Source: Bog-159 sp049511415
Lineage (GTDB): Bacteria; Acidobacteriota; Terriglobia; Bryobacterales; Bryobacteraceae
Direction of reading: 5' to 3'
Assembly (NCBI GenBank): GCA_049511415.1
Contig: JBEKYC010000017.1
Coordinates: 1-64,000 of the forward strand
Length of the DNA: 64,000 nt
Part shown: positions 40,706-48,813 of the stretch, piece by piece
Numbering within the stretch: position 1 is the first letter of the stretch
Layout: every line of letters starts with the position of its first letter
Made by a program: the position numbers and the translations under genes
Notes under the pieces: generated by a model
The model's database searches: none
The model's input: the letters and a program-made list of their open reading frames with translations, nothing else
What the model was told of the DNA's origin: nothing

Positions 40706-41173
40706 TCAAACGAAGGCGATCATGCGCCCACCGGCTACCACTGCGATCCACAATGCCAGCGACAGACAGCCGGCCAGTTTGGCCGCCATCGGCGGGACTT
40801 GGGGTCCGGTCGCCCGGCGATGCACGGTGAAATGAAAAAGCAGAGCCGCCGCCAGGCAAATCATCTTGAATTGGAAAGACGGGTTCACATGGTAGACGAC
40901 GGCATCCGCCGAAAACAGTAAGAATCCGGTGATCAGCATGACGACGATACCGGATAACGTCCAGGGCGCCAGATCCGCGGCGAGCTGCGCGGCTGTCTGG
41001 CGGCGCATGCCGATGCCGACCAGGCGGAGATCCACAATCGCAATCGTGCCGATGGACAACGCAAAACCCATGAAATGGACGCTCTGCACCACCGGGAAAG
41101 CCCACTCCGGGCCGTTCATCGCGTTAGCCCACGGACTGGTCGAGAGCCATTCAAAAACAGACGAAGACTGCAC
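40706..41173 (-). CDS. DUF6644-like membrane protein (paralogue B)
   Basis: A 155-residue paralogue. GTG at 41173 is chosen because GAGG lies five bases upstream and the resulting N-terminus (MQSSSVFEWLSTSPWANAMNGPEWAFPVVQSVHFMG) lines up with its sisters. The frame continues upstream without support. Shared motifs: VHFMGFALSIGTIAIVDLRLVGIGMRR, LFSADAVVYHVNPSFQFKM, and ALWIAVVAGGRMIAF. It ends 10 bp before paralogue A. Confidence 0.78.
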   Translation of the reverse strand: MQSSSVFEWLSTSPWANAMNGPEWAFPVVQSVHFMGFALSIGTIAIVDLRLVGIGMRRQTAAQLAADLAPWTLSGIVVMLITGFLLFSADAVVYHVNPSFQFKMICLAAALLFHFTVHRRATGPQVPPMAAKLAGCLSLALWIAVVAGGRMIAFV

Positions 41174-41187
41174 GCGAACCTCCCCAA

Positions 41188-41664
41188 TCAGGAAAAACCG
41201 ATCCACCTTCCGCCCACACCTACGCCCGACCACAAAAGAATGGAAATCACCGCCACGGTCCGGGCCCACAATGGGCGCACGCGCTCCGGATCGGCCAGCG
41301 CCACCGCGCGCGCCACCGTGAACGTGAAAACAATCGAGAGCAGCAGGCAGATCATCTTAACCCAAAACGCCCCGTGATAATAGAGCTTGGTAGCCTCCGA
41401 GGTAAACAGGAGCATGCCGGAGATCAGCATGACGGTCAGGCTGGCGAGGAGCCAAGGCCGCATATCACGCCAAAGCTGTGCCACAGGCTGGCGTTTCACA
41501 CCAATGCCCAGCAGGCGCAAATCGACGAGGAGCACCGCTCCACCGATGACCGCCAGACCCAATAAGTGGAACGATTCGATGACCGGAAAGAGCCAGTTCG
41601 ATCCCCGAATGGCCTCGCCTATTGGACTGTTTTCACACCATGCAAAAAAAGAAAGCACCGACAC
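41188..41664 (-). CDS. DUF6644-like membrane protein (paralogue C)
   Basis: A 158-residue paralogue. GTG at 41664 is preferred: GAGG lies eight bases upstream and the length then agrees with the others; an earlier GTG at 41685 is possible. Shared motifs include FFAWCENSPIGEAIRGSNWLFPVIESFHLLG, LLVDLRLLGIGVKR, LFTSEATKLYYHGAFWVKM and LLWSGVGVGGRWIGF. It sits 14 bp before paralogue B. Confidence 0.77.
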   Translation of the reverse strand: MSVLSFFAWCENSPIGEAIRGSNWLFPVIESFHLLGLAVIGGAVLLVDLRLLGIGVKRQPVAQLWRDMRPWLLASLTVMLISGMLLFTSEATKLYYHGAFWVKMICLLLSIVFTFTVARAVALADPERVRPLWARTVAVISILLWSGVGVGGRWIGFS

Positions 41665-41688
41665 TCGAAGATCCTCTCGATCCACGTC

Positions 41689-42201
41689 TCAGGTTTGCTT
41701 GTCAAACCAGTTGTAAGCGATCATTCTTCCGGCGACGACAATTCCGGCCCACAACAGCAATGAAACAGCACCCGCAAGCCGGGCGGGCAGGGGCGGCGCC
41801 GCTTCCACGCCCCAGTTTCGGATGGTGCGATAGATGGTCAGATGAAAAACCGCGGTATTCGCCCCCGCCAAGAGCAGGAAAGCCACTTTGAAGCGGAAGA
41901 AAATGTTGAGGTATGTCTTAACCGGAATGGCGTAAAACAGCAGCGATCCACTCACGACCATCACGGCGAATCCAGCGATTGTCCACGGCACCAGCCGCGC
42001 CACGACTTCGGCTGCCGGCGTCTTCATCATGGTGACGCCGAGCAGGCGCAGATCCATGACGACAACTAAACCCAGGAACAGGCACAGCGTCAATACGTGG
42101 ACCGACTCGACAATCGGATAGACCCATATCGATTCGTGCAGCGCGATACTCCACGGCGTTGCTGCGAGCCAGCGGCAGAACTCAAGCACCCGTACGGTCA
42201 T
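41689..42201 (-). CDS. DUF6644-like membrane protein (paralogue D), first of the run
   Basis: A 170-residue paralogue with MTVRVLEFCRWLAATPWSIALHESIWVYPIVESVHVLTLCLF at the start, DLRLLGVTMMK, LFYAIPVKTYLNIFFRFKV and a C-terminal LLLWAGIVVAGRMIAY. A GAGGGGG ribosome site abuts the ATG at 42201. A perfect TATAAT -10 lies just upstream, so this gene probably heads transcription of all seven genes down to 37850. Confidence 0.77.
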   Translation of the reverse strand: MTVRVLEFCRWLAATPWSIALHESIWVYPIVESVHVLTLCLFLGLVVVMDLRLLGVTMMKTPAAEVVARLVPWTIAGFAVMVVSGSLLFYAIPVKTYLNIFFRFKVAFLLLAGANTAVFHLTIYRTIRNWGVEAAPPLPARLAGAVSLLLWAGIVVAGRMIAYNWFDKQT

Positions 42202-42577
42202 CCCCCTCAGGAGTCCAATTATACATTGCCGCCAGCCGGGGGGAAGGTCTGCTCGCGAACCGTAGAAATCATTACATCGGACAGGGCTGTTTGATCTGTT
42301 TTGACCAGACATGGAGCGGGCGGCAGCGGTAACTTTTGGGTATGGCCGCTCCTGCCATGCATGCTTGTGCCGAGAAACGCCGGTTGATTATGAGATTCAC
42401 GGCGGCGGTAGAAGAGTGCAACAGGCTACAAACCAAGCAAACCAGCGCGCTCCTGCGTGGCGAAGGGTTTTTGTGGGAAACCCAGATCGCGCAAGCCATG
42501 GAACGGAGAGACCGGACAAAGTTTGCGGTGATGGGACACCAGCAGGAGCACGGCTGCTAGGGCTGGATGGGCCGCAT
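42202..42577. other. Intergenic region with promoter of the DUF6644 run
   Basis: A 376-bp gap between paralogue D and the monooxygenase, both on the minus strand. It holds a TATAAT -10 on the minus strand at 42218-42223, about 17 bp before paralogue D. I see no convincing gene, RNA or terminator in the remainder; short open frames here have no protein-like character. Confidence 0.5.
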
Positions 42578-44092
42578 TTATTTTGCGGCTTGGGCCAGTG
42601 CGCCGACGGCGGGTGCGGGAACCTCCGCCGGATTGGAGAACACCAGCGCGCCGTCTTCCACCCGGCTCCACTTGAGACTGAGAGCGTCGCGCACGTAATT
42701 CTGATAAACCCGCCAGGGCGCTTTGGAACCCTGCTTGGGCCAATCGGCGATAGCGCGCTGCATATATCCGGGCGTGAATTTTTCGACGAAAGGCGCCGCG
42801 GCGGGCTGATCGCCCGATCGCGGTGTCACCTGGCGCGCGCGTTTTTTGTCCATGGCATTCAGCAGGCGGCAGACGTAAGTGCAGATCAGGTCCGCTTTCA
42901 GGGTCCAGGATGCATTGATGTAGCCGAATACCGAAGCCAGGTTCGGCACGCCCGACAGCATCACGCCTTTATAGGCCAACGTCCGGCTCATATCCACGGC
43001 GCGCCCGTCGACCAGGAGTTCCGCGCCGCCGAAGGCCTGCAGCACCAAGCCTGTGGCCGTCACCACGATATCGGCCTCCAATTCCTTACCCGATTGCAGC
43101 AGGATGCCCTTATCGGTAAACCGTTCGATCCGATCGGTGACCACATCGGCGCGTCCGGCCCGGATCGCCTGGAACAAATCCGCGTCCGGCACCAGGCAGA
43201 GCCGCTGTTCCCAGGGATTGTAGCGCGGCGTGAAGTGCGCGGCCACATCGTAATCGGGACCCAGGTGCTCGCGCACCTGCTTGAGAATTCCGGTTTTGAC
43301 GAAATTTGGACGGCGCTGTGCCAATTGGTAGACGTAGATCATGAAGGCGACGTTCTTCCAGCGGCTGAGCTTATAGGCCCACATGGCGGGCAGGAAGCGC
43401 CGCAAACGGTTTGCGATGGCGTCTTGCTCCGGCATGGAAACTATGTAGGTGGGCGATCGCTGCAACATGGTCACATGGGCTGCGGTCTTGGCCATGGCGG
43501 GCAGGAGCGTTACGGCGGTCGCGCCGCTGCCGATAATGACCACCCGCTTGCCGGCGTAATCCAGATTTTCCGGCCAGGCTTGCGGGTGGACCAAACGGCC
43601 GGTGAAGCGGCCCATCTCCGGAAAATCGGGCTGATAACCCGCGGAATAGCGATAATAACCGGCGCAAGAGAACAGGAAATTGCAGGTAAACGACACTGGC
43701 TCTTCGCATCCATCGGCCCCTTGCCGCAATGCGGATACGGTCCATTTTGCCTCTTGCGACGACCATGCCGCGCGTTGAATCCGGTGACGGAAGCGAATAT
43801 GCCGGTCGATGCCTCCATCCCGCGCGGTGGCCGTGATGTAGTTGCGGATGTCGTCCCCCGGAGCGATCGCCTTGGAGTTGGTCCAGGGCCGGAACGAATA
43901 GCCCATGGTGAGCATGTCGGAGTCGGAACGGATACCCGGATAACGGAACAGGTCCCAGGTGCCGCCGATGCGCTCGCGCTGCTCGATGATGACGTAGGTC
44001 TTGTGCGGGCAGAGCTTTTGCAAGTGATAGGCCGCGTCGATGCCCGACAGGCCCGCACCCATGATTAAAACGTCGAAATGTTCCACTGCCAT
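42578..44092 (-). CDS. Flavin-containing monooxygenase (Baeyer-Villiger/EthA-like)
   Basis: A 504-residue enzyme. The FAD motif is GAGLSGIDAAYHLQ (about 11-24), followed by RIGGTWDLFRYPGIRSDSDMLTMGYSF, which is typical of EthA-type and cyclohexanone-type monooxygenases. The NADPH motif IIGSGATAVTLLPAM lies near residue 190, just after a FTGRLVHPQAWPENLDYAGKRVV linker that carries the family's FxGxxxHxxxW-like fingerprint. Such enzymes insert oxygen next to ketones or oxidise sulfur. GGAG precedes the ATG. It stands alone in its operon. Confidence 0.9.
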   Translation of the reverse strand: MAVEHFDVLIMGAGLSGIDAAYHLQKLCPHKTYVIIEQRERIGGTWDLFRYPGIRSDSDMLTMGYSFRPWTNSKAIAPGDDIRNYITATARDGGIDRHIRFRHRIQRAAWSSQEAKWTVSALRQGADGCEEPVSFTCNFLFSCAGYYRYSAGYQPDFPEMGRFTGRLVHPQAWPENLDYAGKRVVIIGSGATAVTLLPAMAKTAAHVTMLQRSPTYIVSMPEQDAIANRLRRFLPAMWAYKLSRWKNVAFMIYVYQLAQRRPNFVKTGILKQVREHLGPDYDVAAHFTPRYNPWEQRLCLVPDADLFQAIRAGRADVVTDRIERFTDKGILLQSGKELEADIVVTATGLVLQAFGGAELLVDGRAVDMSRTLAYKGVMLSGVPNLASVFGYINASWTLKADLICTYVCRLLNAMDKKRARQVTPRSGDQPAAAPFVEKFTPGYMQRAIADWPKQGSKAPWRVYQNYVRDALSLKWSRVEDGALVFSNPAEVPAPAVGALAQAAK

Positions 44093-44208
44093 GCGATGCT
44101 CCTGGCTGGTGCTTCGACGAAGATAGCACATCGCCGGCCCACGACTTTTACAAATTTCTCACATGCACCTAACACTACGCTAAGCGCCGCCCGCTACCCT
44201 GGAAACAT

Positions 44209-45366
44209 ATGATGAAAAAACTGAGTCAATGGGCCGTCGTTTTGATGGCTGGAACCAGCGCCTTCGCCCAGTCGCCCGATTTTCAGCCAAAACCGTCAGC
44301 CGGACCGGGCACGGTCTTGGTGCACAGCAAATTCGGGGGGCAAATCTTCGGGTTTGATATCGATCAGACCGGCACGGAGGGCGTGCTGAGCGAGGCGCGG
44401 ACTCTTTCGAGCGGCGCCGTGCTGGCCGCGGTCGAAACGTTCGATCAGGCCACCGGCCAGATTTTGAAAGTCGTTTCCAAGACGGAAAACGGCGACAACT
44501 TTATTACTATGGGCGTGGTGGGCAACAGCGTGGGTTTGGTCGAACTTGAAGAAGTACAAGGCGGTTTCGTCGCCAAGCGCATCTTCCCGACCCTGAATCC
44601 ACTGGATGGCAACAAAATTACGGGCGTCTGGACTCCGCCCATCGGGACACAGCACATCATCATGCCGGGAGGAGTGGCGGAGAGCCAGGGAGTTGGGAAC
44701 GTGGCAGTGTTTGCCTACGACAACAGCAGTAACTTCATCCCTTATGTCTTTTCTTCCAATGTGGCGGCCAACACTTTCGGGCCGGTCGTGGACATCACCG
44801 ACCCGACCGATTTTGCCAGCGTGCCACCACCCATCGCATACGATAGCCTCACAAACCAGGCCATTCTGGGCGGCGGGGACGGATGCTTTGGCTGCTTTCC
44901 GGTGATCGGAATCGTCGATTTGACCGCCGGCAAGTTCTCGACGTTTGGCGGCATTGGATTCGGCTTTATCAATGGCATCGCCGTCGATTCGGCGGACGGG
45001 ATTTTCTGCACCACCACGGAAGACGATGCCGGCGTGGAGTTCTACAATCTAGCTACGCAGAGCGGATCGAAAGTGATTCTGCCGGGCTCGGGCGGGGAGC
45101 AGATCTTCAGCGGAGCGGATGTGCAGTACGACTCGCTTAACAAACTGTTCCTGATCGCGCAGCCCACATCGAGCACGGCTGCCAGCGGTAGCGCCATCTA
45201 TGTGTACGATACGGAAGGGAAGTTGCAGGAGACTCTGAACGGATTCAGCTTCTCGAACACTTTCAACGTGGTGGCGATGCACATCGGGCTGAACCCGGGC
45301 AATCGGAGCGGATTCGTGAATGGTCCGAATGCGGGCGTGACGGAGCTGCAGTCCTTTACGTATTGA
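44209..45366 (+). CDS. Secreted propeller-like protein of unknown function
   Basis: A 385-residue exported protein. Signal peptide MMKKLSQWAVVLMAGTSAFA. The body is Gly-, Thr- and Ser-rich with beta-propeller-like strands (FGFDIDQTGTEGVLSEA, VAVFAYDNSSNFIPYVF, AIYVYDTEGKLQETLNGF). Two Cys in GDGCFGCFP could form a disulfide. It lacks a recognised enzyme motif. It is convergent with the NIPSNAP gene. Confidence 0.65.
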   Translation: MMKKLSQWAVVLMAGTSAFAQSPDFQPKPSAGPGTVLVHSKFGGQIFGFDIDQTGTEGVLSEARTLSSGAVLAAVETFDQATGQILKVVSKTENGDNFITMGVVGNSVGLVELEEVQGGFVAKRIFPTLNPLDGNKITGVWTPPIGTQHIIMPGGVAESQGVGNVAVFAYDNSSNFIPYVFSSNVAANTFGPVVDITDPTDFASVPPPIAYDSLTNQAILGGGDGCFGCFPVIGIVDLTAGKFSTFGGIGFGFINGIAVDSADGIFCTTTEDDAGVEFYNLATQSGSKVILPGSGGEQIFSGADVQYDSLNKLFLIAQPTSSTAASGSAIYVYDTEGKLQETLNGFSFSNTFNVVAMHIGLNPGNRSGFVNGPNAGVTELQSFTY

Positions 45367-45380
45367 GGGAGAGGCCAGGC

Positions 45381-45854
45381 CTATTTCATCGGCGAGAAGT
45401 CCGTCGGATGCATATACGTGGAGTCGATTTTGTCGACGCTCTTATCGGCCTGCTCGGATTTTATGATTTCCTGAAAACCCGGGTCGGCGCGCATTGCCGC
45501 CCAGTTTTTTGTGGCTTGCTCCCGGCTCGGATGGGCCAGGATATAGATGAACGTGTTGTCTGAAGCAGGAGCGTCGTCGGGTATCCAGTAACCTATCGCA
45601 TTTAGATCGTGCCTGGCGAGCAGCTTCGAGGCCGTGTCGCGAAACCGCGACTCCAGCGCCGGCAGCTTGCCCGGCAGGGCATGATAAACGCGCAGTTCGA
45701 AGACGCGATTGCTATCCGCCCGCACCTGGCTGGTATGCGCGAGGCGGGCCGTAATCGCCGATCCGGCGGCGAAGGAAAACAGCGCGATGCCGCAAACCGT
45801 CCATCCTTTGAATTTCCAGCGGTCAAACGCGATGTGCCGTCCAATCGTTTTCAT
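45381..45854 (-). CDS. NIPSNAP-like protein with N-terminal membrane anchor
   Basis: A 157-residue protein. A transmembrane segment (about 18-38) precedes a ferredoxin-like alpha/beta barrel of the NIPSNAP type: VFELRVYHALPGKLPALESRFRDTASKLLARHDLNAIGYWIPDD and NTFIYILAHPSREQATKNWAAMRADPGFQ. Members usually form dimers and bind small molecules; no enzyme role is established. The ATG at 45854 follows a GGAGG site. It lies next to the ligD remnant. Confidence 0.8.
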   Translation of the reverse strand: MKTIGRHIAFDRWKFKGWTVCGIALFSFAAGSAITARLAHTSQVRADSNRVFELRVYHALPGKLPALESRFRDTASKLLARHDLNAIGYWIPDDAPASDNTFIYILAHPSREQATKNWAAMRADPGFQEIIKSEQADKSVDKIDSTYMHPTDFSPMK

Positions 45855-45903
45855 ATACACCCCTCCACAAACAGTTTACGAGATGGCCGTGGAAACGGAT
45901 TGA

Positions 45904-46021
45904 GGAAATTGCTGTAGCCTGTTGGTTGTGAGGCAAGGAGACGCCGAAGCGCTACCGATCGGACGGGGATTCGGGATCGGCCGGCGTGGCTGCGAACCGT
46001 GACCTAGTCCTTTCCTTCGGG
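45904..46021 (+). pseudogene. Decayed fragment of a LigD-type polymerase gene
   Basis: This stretch repeats parts of the intact gene at 47418. Its first 59 bases match 47394-47452 with about five changes, beginning with a 28-bp perfect stretch. Later pieces match around 47568-47586 and 47656-47699. A GGCCGG at 47581 and another at 47656 are joined in the remnant, a deletion between short repeats. No long frame remains, so it is a relic of a second copy. Confidence 0.7.
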
Positions 46022-46115
46022 AGGGTCTTCGGTTGTTGGGACACAGGGCAAACGCCGAAATACGTCCGCTGATCCGATTCTTTTTCGGACCTCGCGGTAA
46101 TACTGTGCAGACACC

Positions 46116-46652
46116 ATGGATCTGGTCAAAGCAGCGCGAAGGGGCCGGGAAGCCGCCTTCCTGCAACTGTTCGACGAGCATCATGTGCCCCTGTTCCGCT
46201 TCGCGTACAGACTGACCGGGTCGGTAGCGGATGCCGAGGATATCGTGCAGGAGTGCTTTCTGCAGATGCTCCGTCCGGAATGCTCATATAATCCGGGGCG
46301 CACCCCGGTACGGAATTACCTCTTCGGCGTGGCGAGAAATCAATGGCTGAAGCGACTGCGAAAACACGAAGCGATGGGCGAAGGCGGCGAGCAGGACGCG
46401 CTTGACCGATCACCGGAAGGCGAGGTCTTGCGCGCGGAGTTGGAAGAAATGGTGGCCGGCGCCGTGATGCAGTTGCCGGAAACGCAGAAGGACGTGCTGA
46501 TCCTCGCCCACTACGAGCAGATGCCGCTGGCGGAGATCGCGCGCGTGATGGGGCTGGATGTGGGCGCCGTAAAGTCGCGCCTGCAACGCGCCCGCGCCAA
46601 TTTGAAAGAGACGCTCGCCGCCTGTGCGCCGGGCGTGGAGCCCAAGCCATGA
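46116..46652 (+). CDS. ECF RNA polymerase sigma factor (RpoE-like)
   Basis: A 178-residue sigma factor. Region 2 is FRFAYRLTGSVADAEDIVQECFLQML (about 27-52) and region 4 carries the helix-turn-helix MPLAEIARVMGLDVGAVKSRLQRARANLKE (about 136-165). It directs RNA polymerase to a small set of stress or envelope promoters. Its TGA overlaps the ATG of the next gene by four bases (ATGA), the standard layout for a sigma factor and its anti-sigma factor. The pair is bracketed by the decayed and intact polymerase genes. Confidence 0.93.
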   Translation: MDLVKAARRGREAAFLQLFDEHHVPLFRFAYRLTGSVADAEDIVQECFLQMLRPECSYNPGRTPVRNYLFGVARNQWLKRLRKHEAMGEGGEQDALDRSPEGEVLRAELEEMVAGAVMQLPETQKDVLILAHYEQMPLAEIARVMGLDVGAVKSRLQRARANLKETLAACAPGVEPKP

Positions 46653-47407
46653 ACGATACCGAACTCGACAAGTTGCTGGATCGGTGGACCGCGCCATCAG
46701 CGCCAGCCTCTCTGCGCGCCAGCGTGCGGGCCGGATTTGCGGAGGAACGCCGGCTCGCGGGGCACCCGCGACGAGCGAGCAAGCGATGGCTATGGGCCGC
46801 CTTTGCCGGGGCAGTGGCGATCTTGTTAGTAGCCGCCCTGGCGCGGCCGGGAGCGGCGGCGGTCCGCATTCCCTATCTGGTGGATTCCGAATTCCTACGG
46901 TACGCGGACGGCGGGACGGCCACGATTGAGATGTATACTTCGTCGTACGCGCTCAACGGAACAGAGATTCTCGAATCACGGTCTATCCCGGATCGCCCTT
47001 TCGCAACGGTCATCGGACGATCGTTGGACGCTACCCTTCCGCTTTGGTCGCGGCTGATGGCGCGCTTGACATTCGACGCGCAAACGGTGGAGAGGGTCAG
47101 GCAAGCCGCCCATCGATCGGTGGGAGCGATCACTGGCTGCGCCGGGTCGTGCCTGGTTTTGGAACAGTATGGTTTCGCAAGGGGCACTGCGTGTTTGGAT
47201 GGAACAATTGTCGACCACGAAACGATACTCAACTACCCGACTACCGGGGTCCAACCCCGGATGGGTGGAAGCATCCGGATGACGTGGTGGATGGCTCCCG
47301 AGCTGGGCTGTTTTGCCTTGAGAATTACAACCGAGGAGAAACAGCCCGACGGCACATGGCGGTTGGTGCGTGAAAAACGGGCTCTACGGATCGGGAAATT
47401 GCTGTAG
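46649..47407 (+). CDS. Probable membrane anti-sigma factor
   Basis: A 252-residue protein. The N-terminal 45 residues are cytoplasmic, one membrane segment follows (WLWAAFAGAVAILLVAALA, about 47-66), and the remaining 185 residues are outside. The short N-terminal domain lacks the His-Cys zinc motif (HxxxCxxC) of ZAS anti-sigma factors, so the assignment comes from overlap with the sigma gene and topology. The outer domain has a CAGSC motif near residue 168. Its last codons (GKLL) and stop are part of the direct repeat shared with the ligD remnant. Confidence 0.75.
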   Translation: MNDTELDKLLDRWTAPSAPASLRASVRAGFAEERRLAGHPRRASKRWLWAAFAGAVAILLVAALARPGAAAVRIPYLVDSEFLRYADGGTATIEMYTSSYALNGTEILESRSIPDRPFATVIGRSLDATLPLWSRLMARLTFDAQTVERVRQAAHRSVGAITGCAGSCLVLEQYGFARGTACLDGTIVDHETILNYPTTGVQPRMGGSIRMTWWMAPELGCFALRITTEEKQPDGTWRLVREKRALRIGKLL

Positions 47408-47452
47408 CCTGTTGGTTGTGAAGCAAGAAGACGCCGAAGTGCTTTCGATCGG
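47394..47452 (+). repeat. Direct repeat shared with 45904-45962
   Basis: 59 bp spanning the end of the anti-sigma gene and the start of the polymerase gene. The first 28 bp are identical to 45904-45931, and the rest has about five changes. It marks the boundary of a past duplication. Confidence 0.75.
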
Positions 47453-48716
47453 GGGACACGAAGTCCATATCACACACCCAGGGAAGCCTTACTTCTCGCG
47501 GCAGGTCAAACTTTCCAAGTTAGACATTGTGCGCTACTACCTCTGCGTCTCGGCGGGAGCTCTGGCGGGAATTCGGGATCGGCCGGTGGTTCTGAAGCGG
47601 TTCGTGAATGGCGCGGAAGGGGAGGCGTTTTATCAGAAGCGCGCGCCCGCCGAGCGGCCGGCGTGGGTACGCACCGTGACTTTGTCCTTTCCTTCGGGAC
47701 GGACCGCGGAGGAGGTGGTGATCGACGATGCGGCGGGACTCGCCTGGATCGTCAATCTGGGTTGTATCGAGCTGCACCCACACGCGGTGCGTGCGAGTGA
47801 CCTGGAACACCCGGACGAGCTACGCGTGGACCTGGATCCGGGTCCGGGCGTGGGTTGGGCCGACGTCCGCAGCGTCGCGCTGGAAGTGAAAACCGTGCTG
47901 CAGGAAGCCGGCCTGCGCGGTTGGCCCAAGACCAGCGGTTCCCGCGGGATGCATGTGAATGTGCGGATCGAGCCGCGCTGGACATTCACCGAAGTCCGGC
48001 GCGCGGCGCTGGCGCTCTCCCGTGCCGTGGAGCGCCGGGTCCCCTCGCTGGCCAGTTCGAAATGGTGGAAAGAGGAGCGCCATGGCGTGTTTCTGGATTA
48101 CAACCAGAACGCCAAGGATCGCACCACATGCGCAGCCTATTCGGTGCGGCCCACGCCCGATGCGCGGGTCTCGGCGCCGCTTCACTGGCACGAAGTTGCC
48201 GACTGCGACCCGGGAGATTTCACGGTACTCAGCATGCCCGAGCGCTTTGCGGAGTCAGGCGATCCGCATGCCGCCATGGACGACTCCGCCGGTTCCCTCG
48301 AAGGTCTGCTGGAATTCGCGGCAAGGGACGAGGCCGAAGGTCTCGGCGACGCTCCCTGGCCGCCGCACTTCCGCAAGATGGAAGGCGAAGCGCCGCGGGT
48401 GGCCCCTTCCCGCGCCAAGTCGAGCGCAAAGAAACCGTCCACTAAAGCGCCGCTGGTGGTGGCGGCCAATTCGCCCAGCCGAGAGGCGGCCTTGGCCGGC
48501 TTGGAACGGTGGAAGGCGAGACACGCCGATGCCGCCCGGCATCTCGCCGTGGATGACATTTTGGTCGACTCCATGCGCGGCAGGTCATCCACGTGGACAC
48601 GCATTCGGGTGAATCTCCGGCATGTGCCGGAGGAGTTGCGGCCTGCGCCAGAGACCCCGGATCCGGATGACGACCCGACGCGGGAGTGGCGGCGGAAGCG
48701 CGCATCCCAAAGTTAA
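47418..48716 (+). CDS. LigD-type DNA polymerase/primase domain protein
   Basis: A 432-residue stand-alone polymerase of the AEP superfamily used in bacterial end joining. Motifs present: YYLCVSAGALAGIRDRPVVLKRFVNGAEGEAFYQKRAP, LRVDLDPGPGV with the metal-binding aspartates (about 138 and 140), KTSGSRGMHVNV (the Ser/His nucleotide site) and a later FLDYNQNAKDRTTCAAYSVRP. The last 120 residues are an extra basic domain of unknown role. The start is GTG at 47418, just after the anti-sigma stop. In mycobacteria such polymerases are fused to ligase; here the ligase gene is separate, across the histidine kinase. Confidence 0.9.
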   Translation: MKQEDAEVLSIGGHEVHITHPGKPYFSRQVKLSKLDIVRYYLCVSAGALAGIRDRPVVLKRFVNGAEGEAFYQKRAPAERPAWVRTVTLSFPSGRTAEEVVIDDAAGLAWIVNLGCIELHPHAVRASDLEHPDELRVDLDPGPGVGWADVRSVALEVKTVLQEAGLRGWPKTSGSRGMHVNVRIEPRWTFTEVRRAALALSRAVERRVPSLASSKWWKEERHGVFLDYNQNAKDRTTCAAYSVRPTPDARVSAPLHWHEVADCDPGDFTVLSMPERFAESGDPHAAMDDSAGSLEGLLEFAARDEAEGLGDAPWPPHFRKMEGEAPRVAPSRAKSSAKKPSTKAPLVVAANSPSREAALAGLERWKARHADAARHLAVDDILVDSMRGRSSTWTRIRVNLRHVPEELRPAPETPDPDDDPTREWRRKRASQS

Positions 48717-48759
48717 GACACGTAGTAGGTGAGTTCCATCACATCAACCTCACTGAAAC

Positions 48760-48787
48760 TTGCGCCAGGCTGCGAAAATATTATAAG
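48760..48787 (+). promoter_or_regulatory. Candidate promoter of the hybrid histidine kinase (TTGCGC-16-TATAAG)
   Basis: Hexamers at 48760 and 48782 are 16 bp apart, leaving a short leader of about 20 bases before the ATG at 48814. Confidence 0.4.
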
Positions 48788-48813
48788 TATTCGGTAAGAC
48801 GCCTCTCTGACAA

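Noticed and set aside
42272..42499. 75-codon minus-strand open frame upstream of the DUF6644 run
   Set aside because: No ribosome site, no family resemblance, and it runs past a likely promoter region.
42311..44068. 585-codon open frame antisense to the flavin monooxygenase
   Set aside because: The opposite strand has clear FAD and NADPH motifs and a ribosome site; the antisense translation has none.
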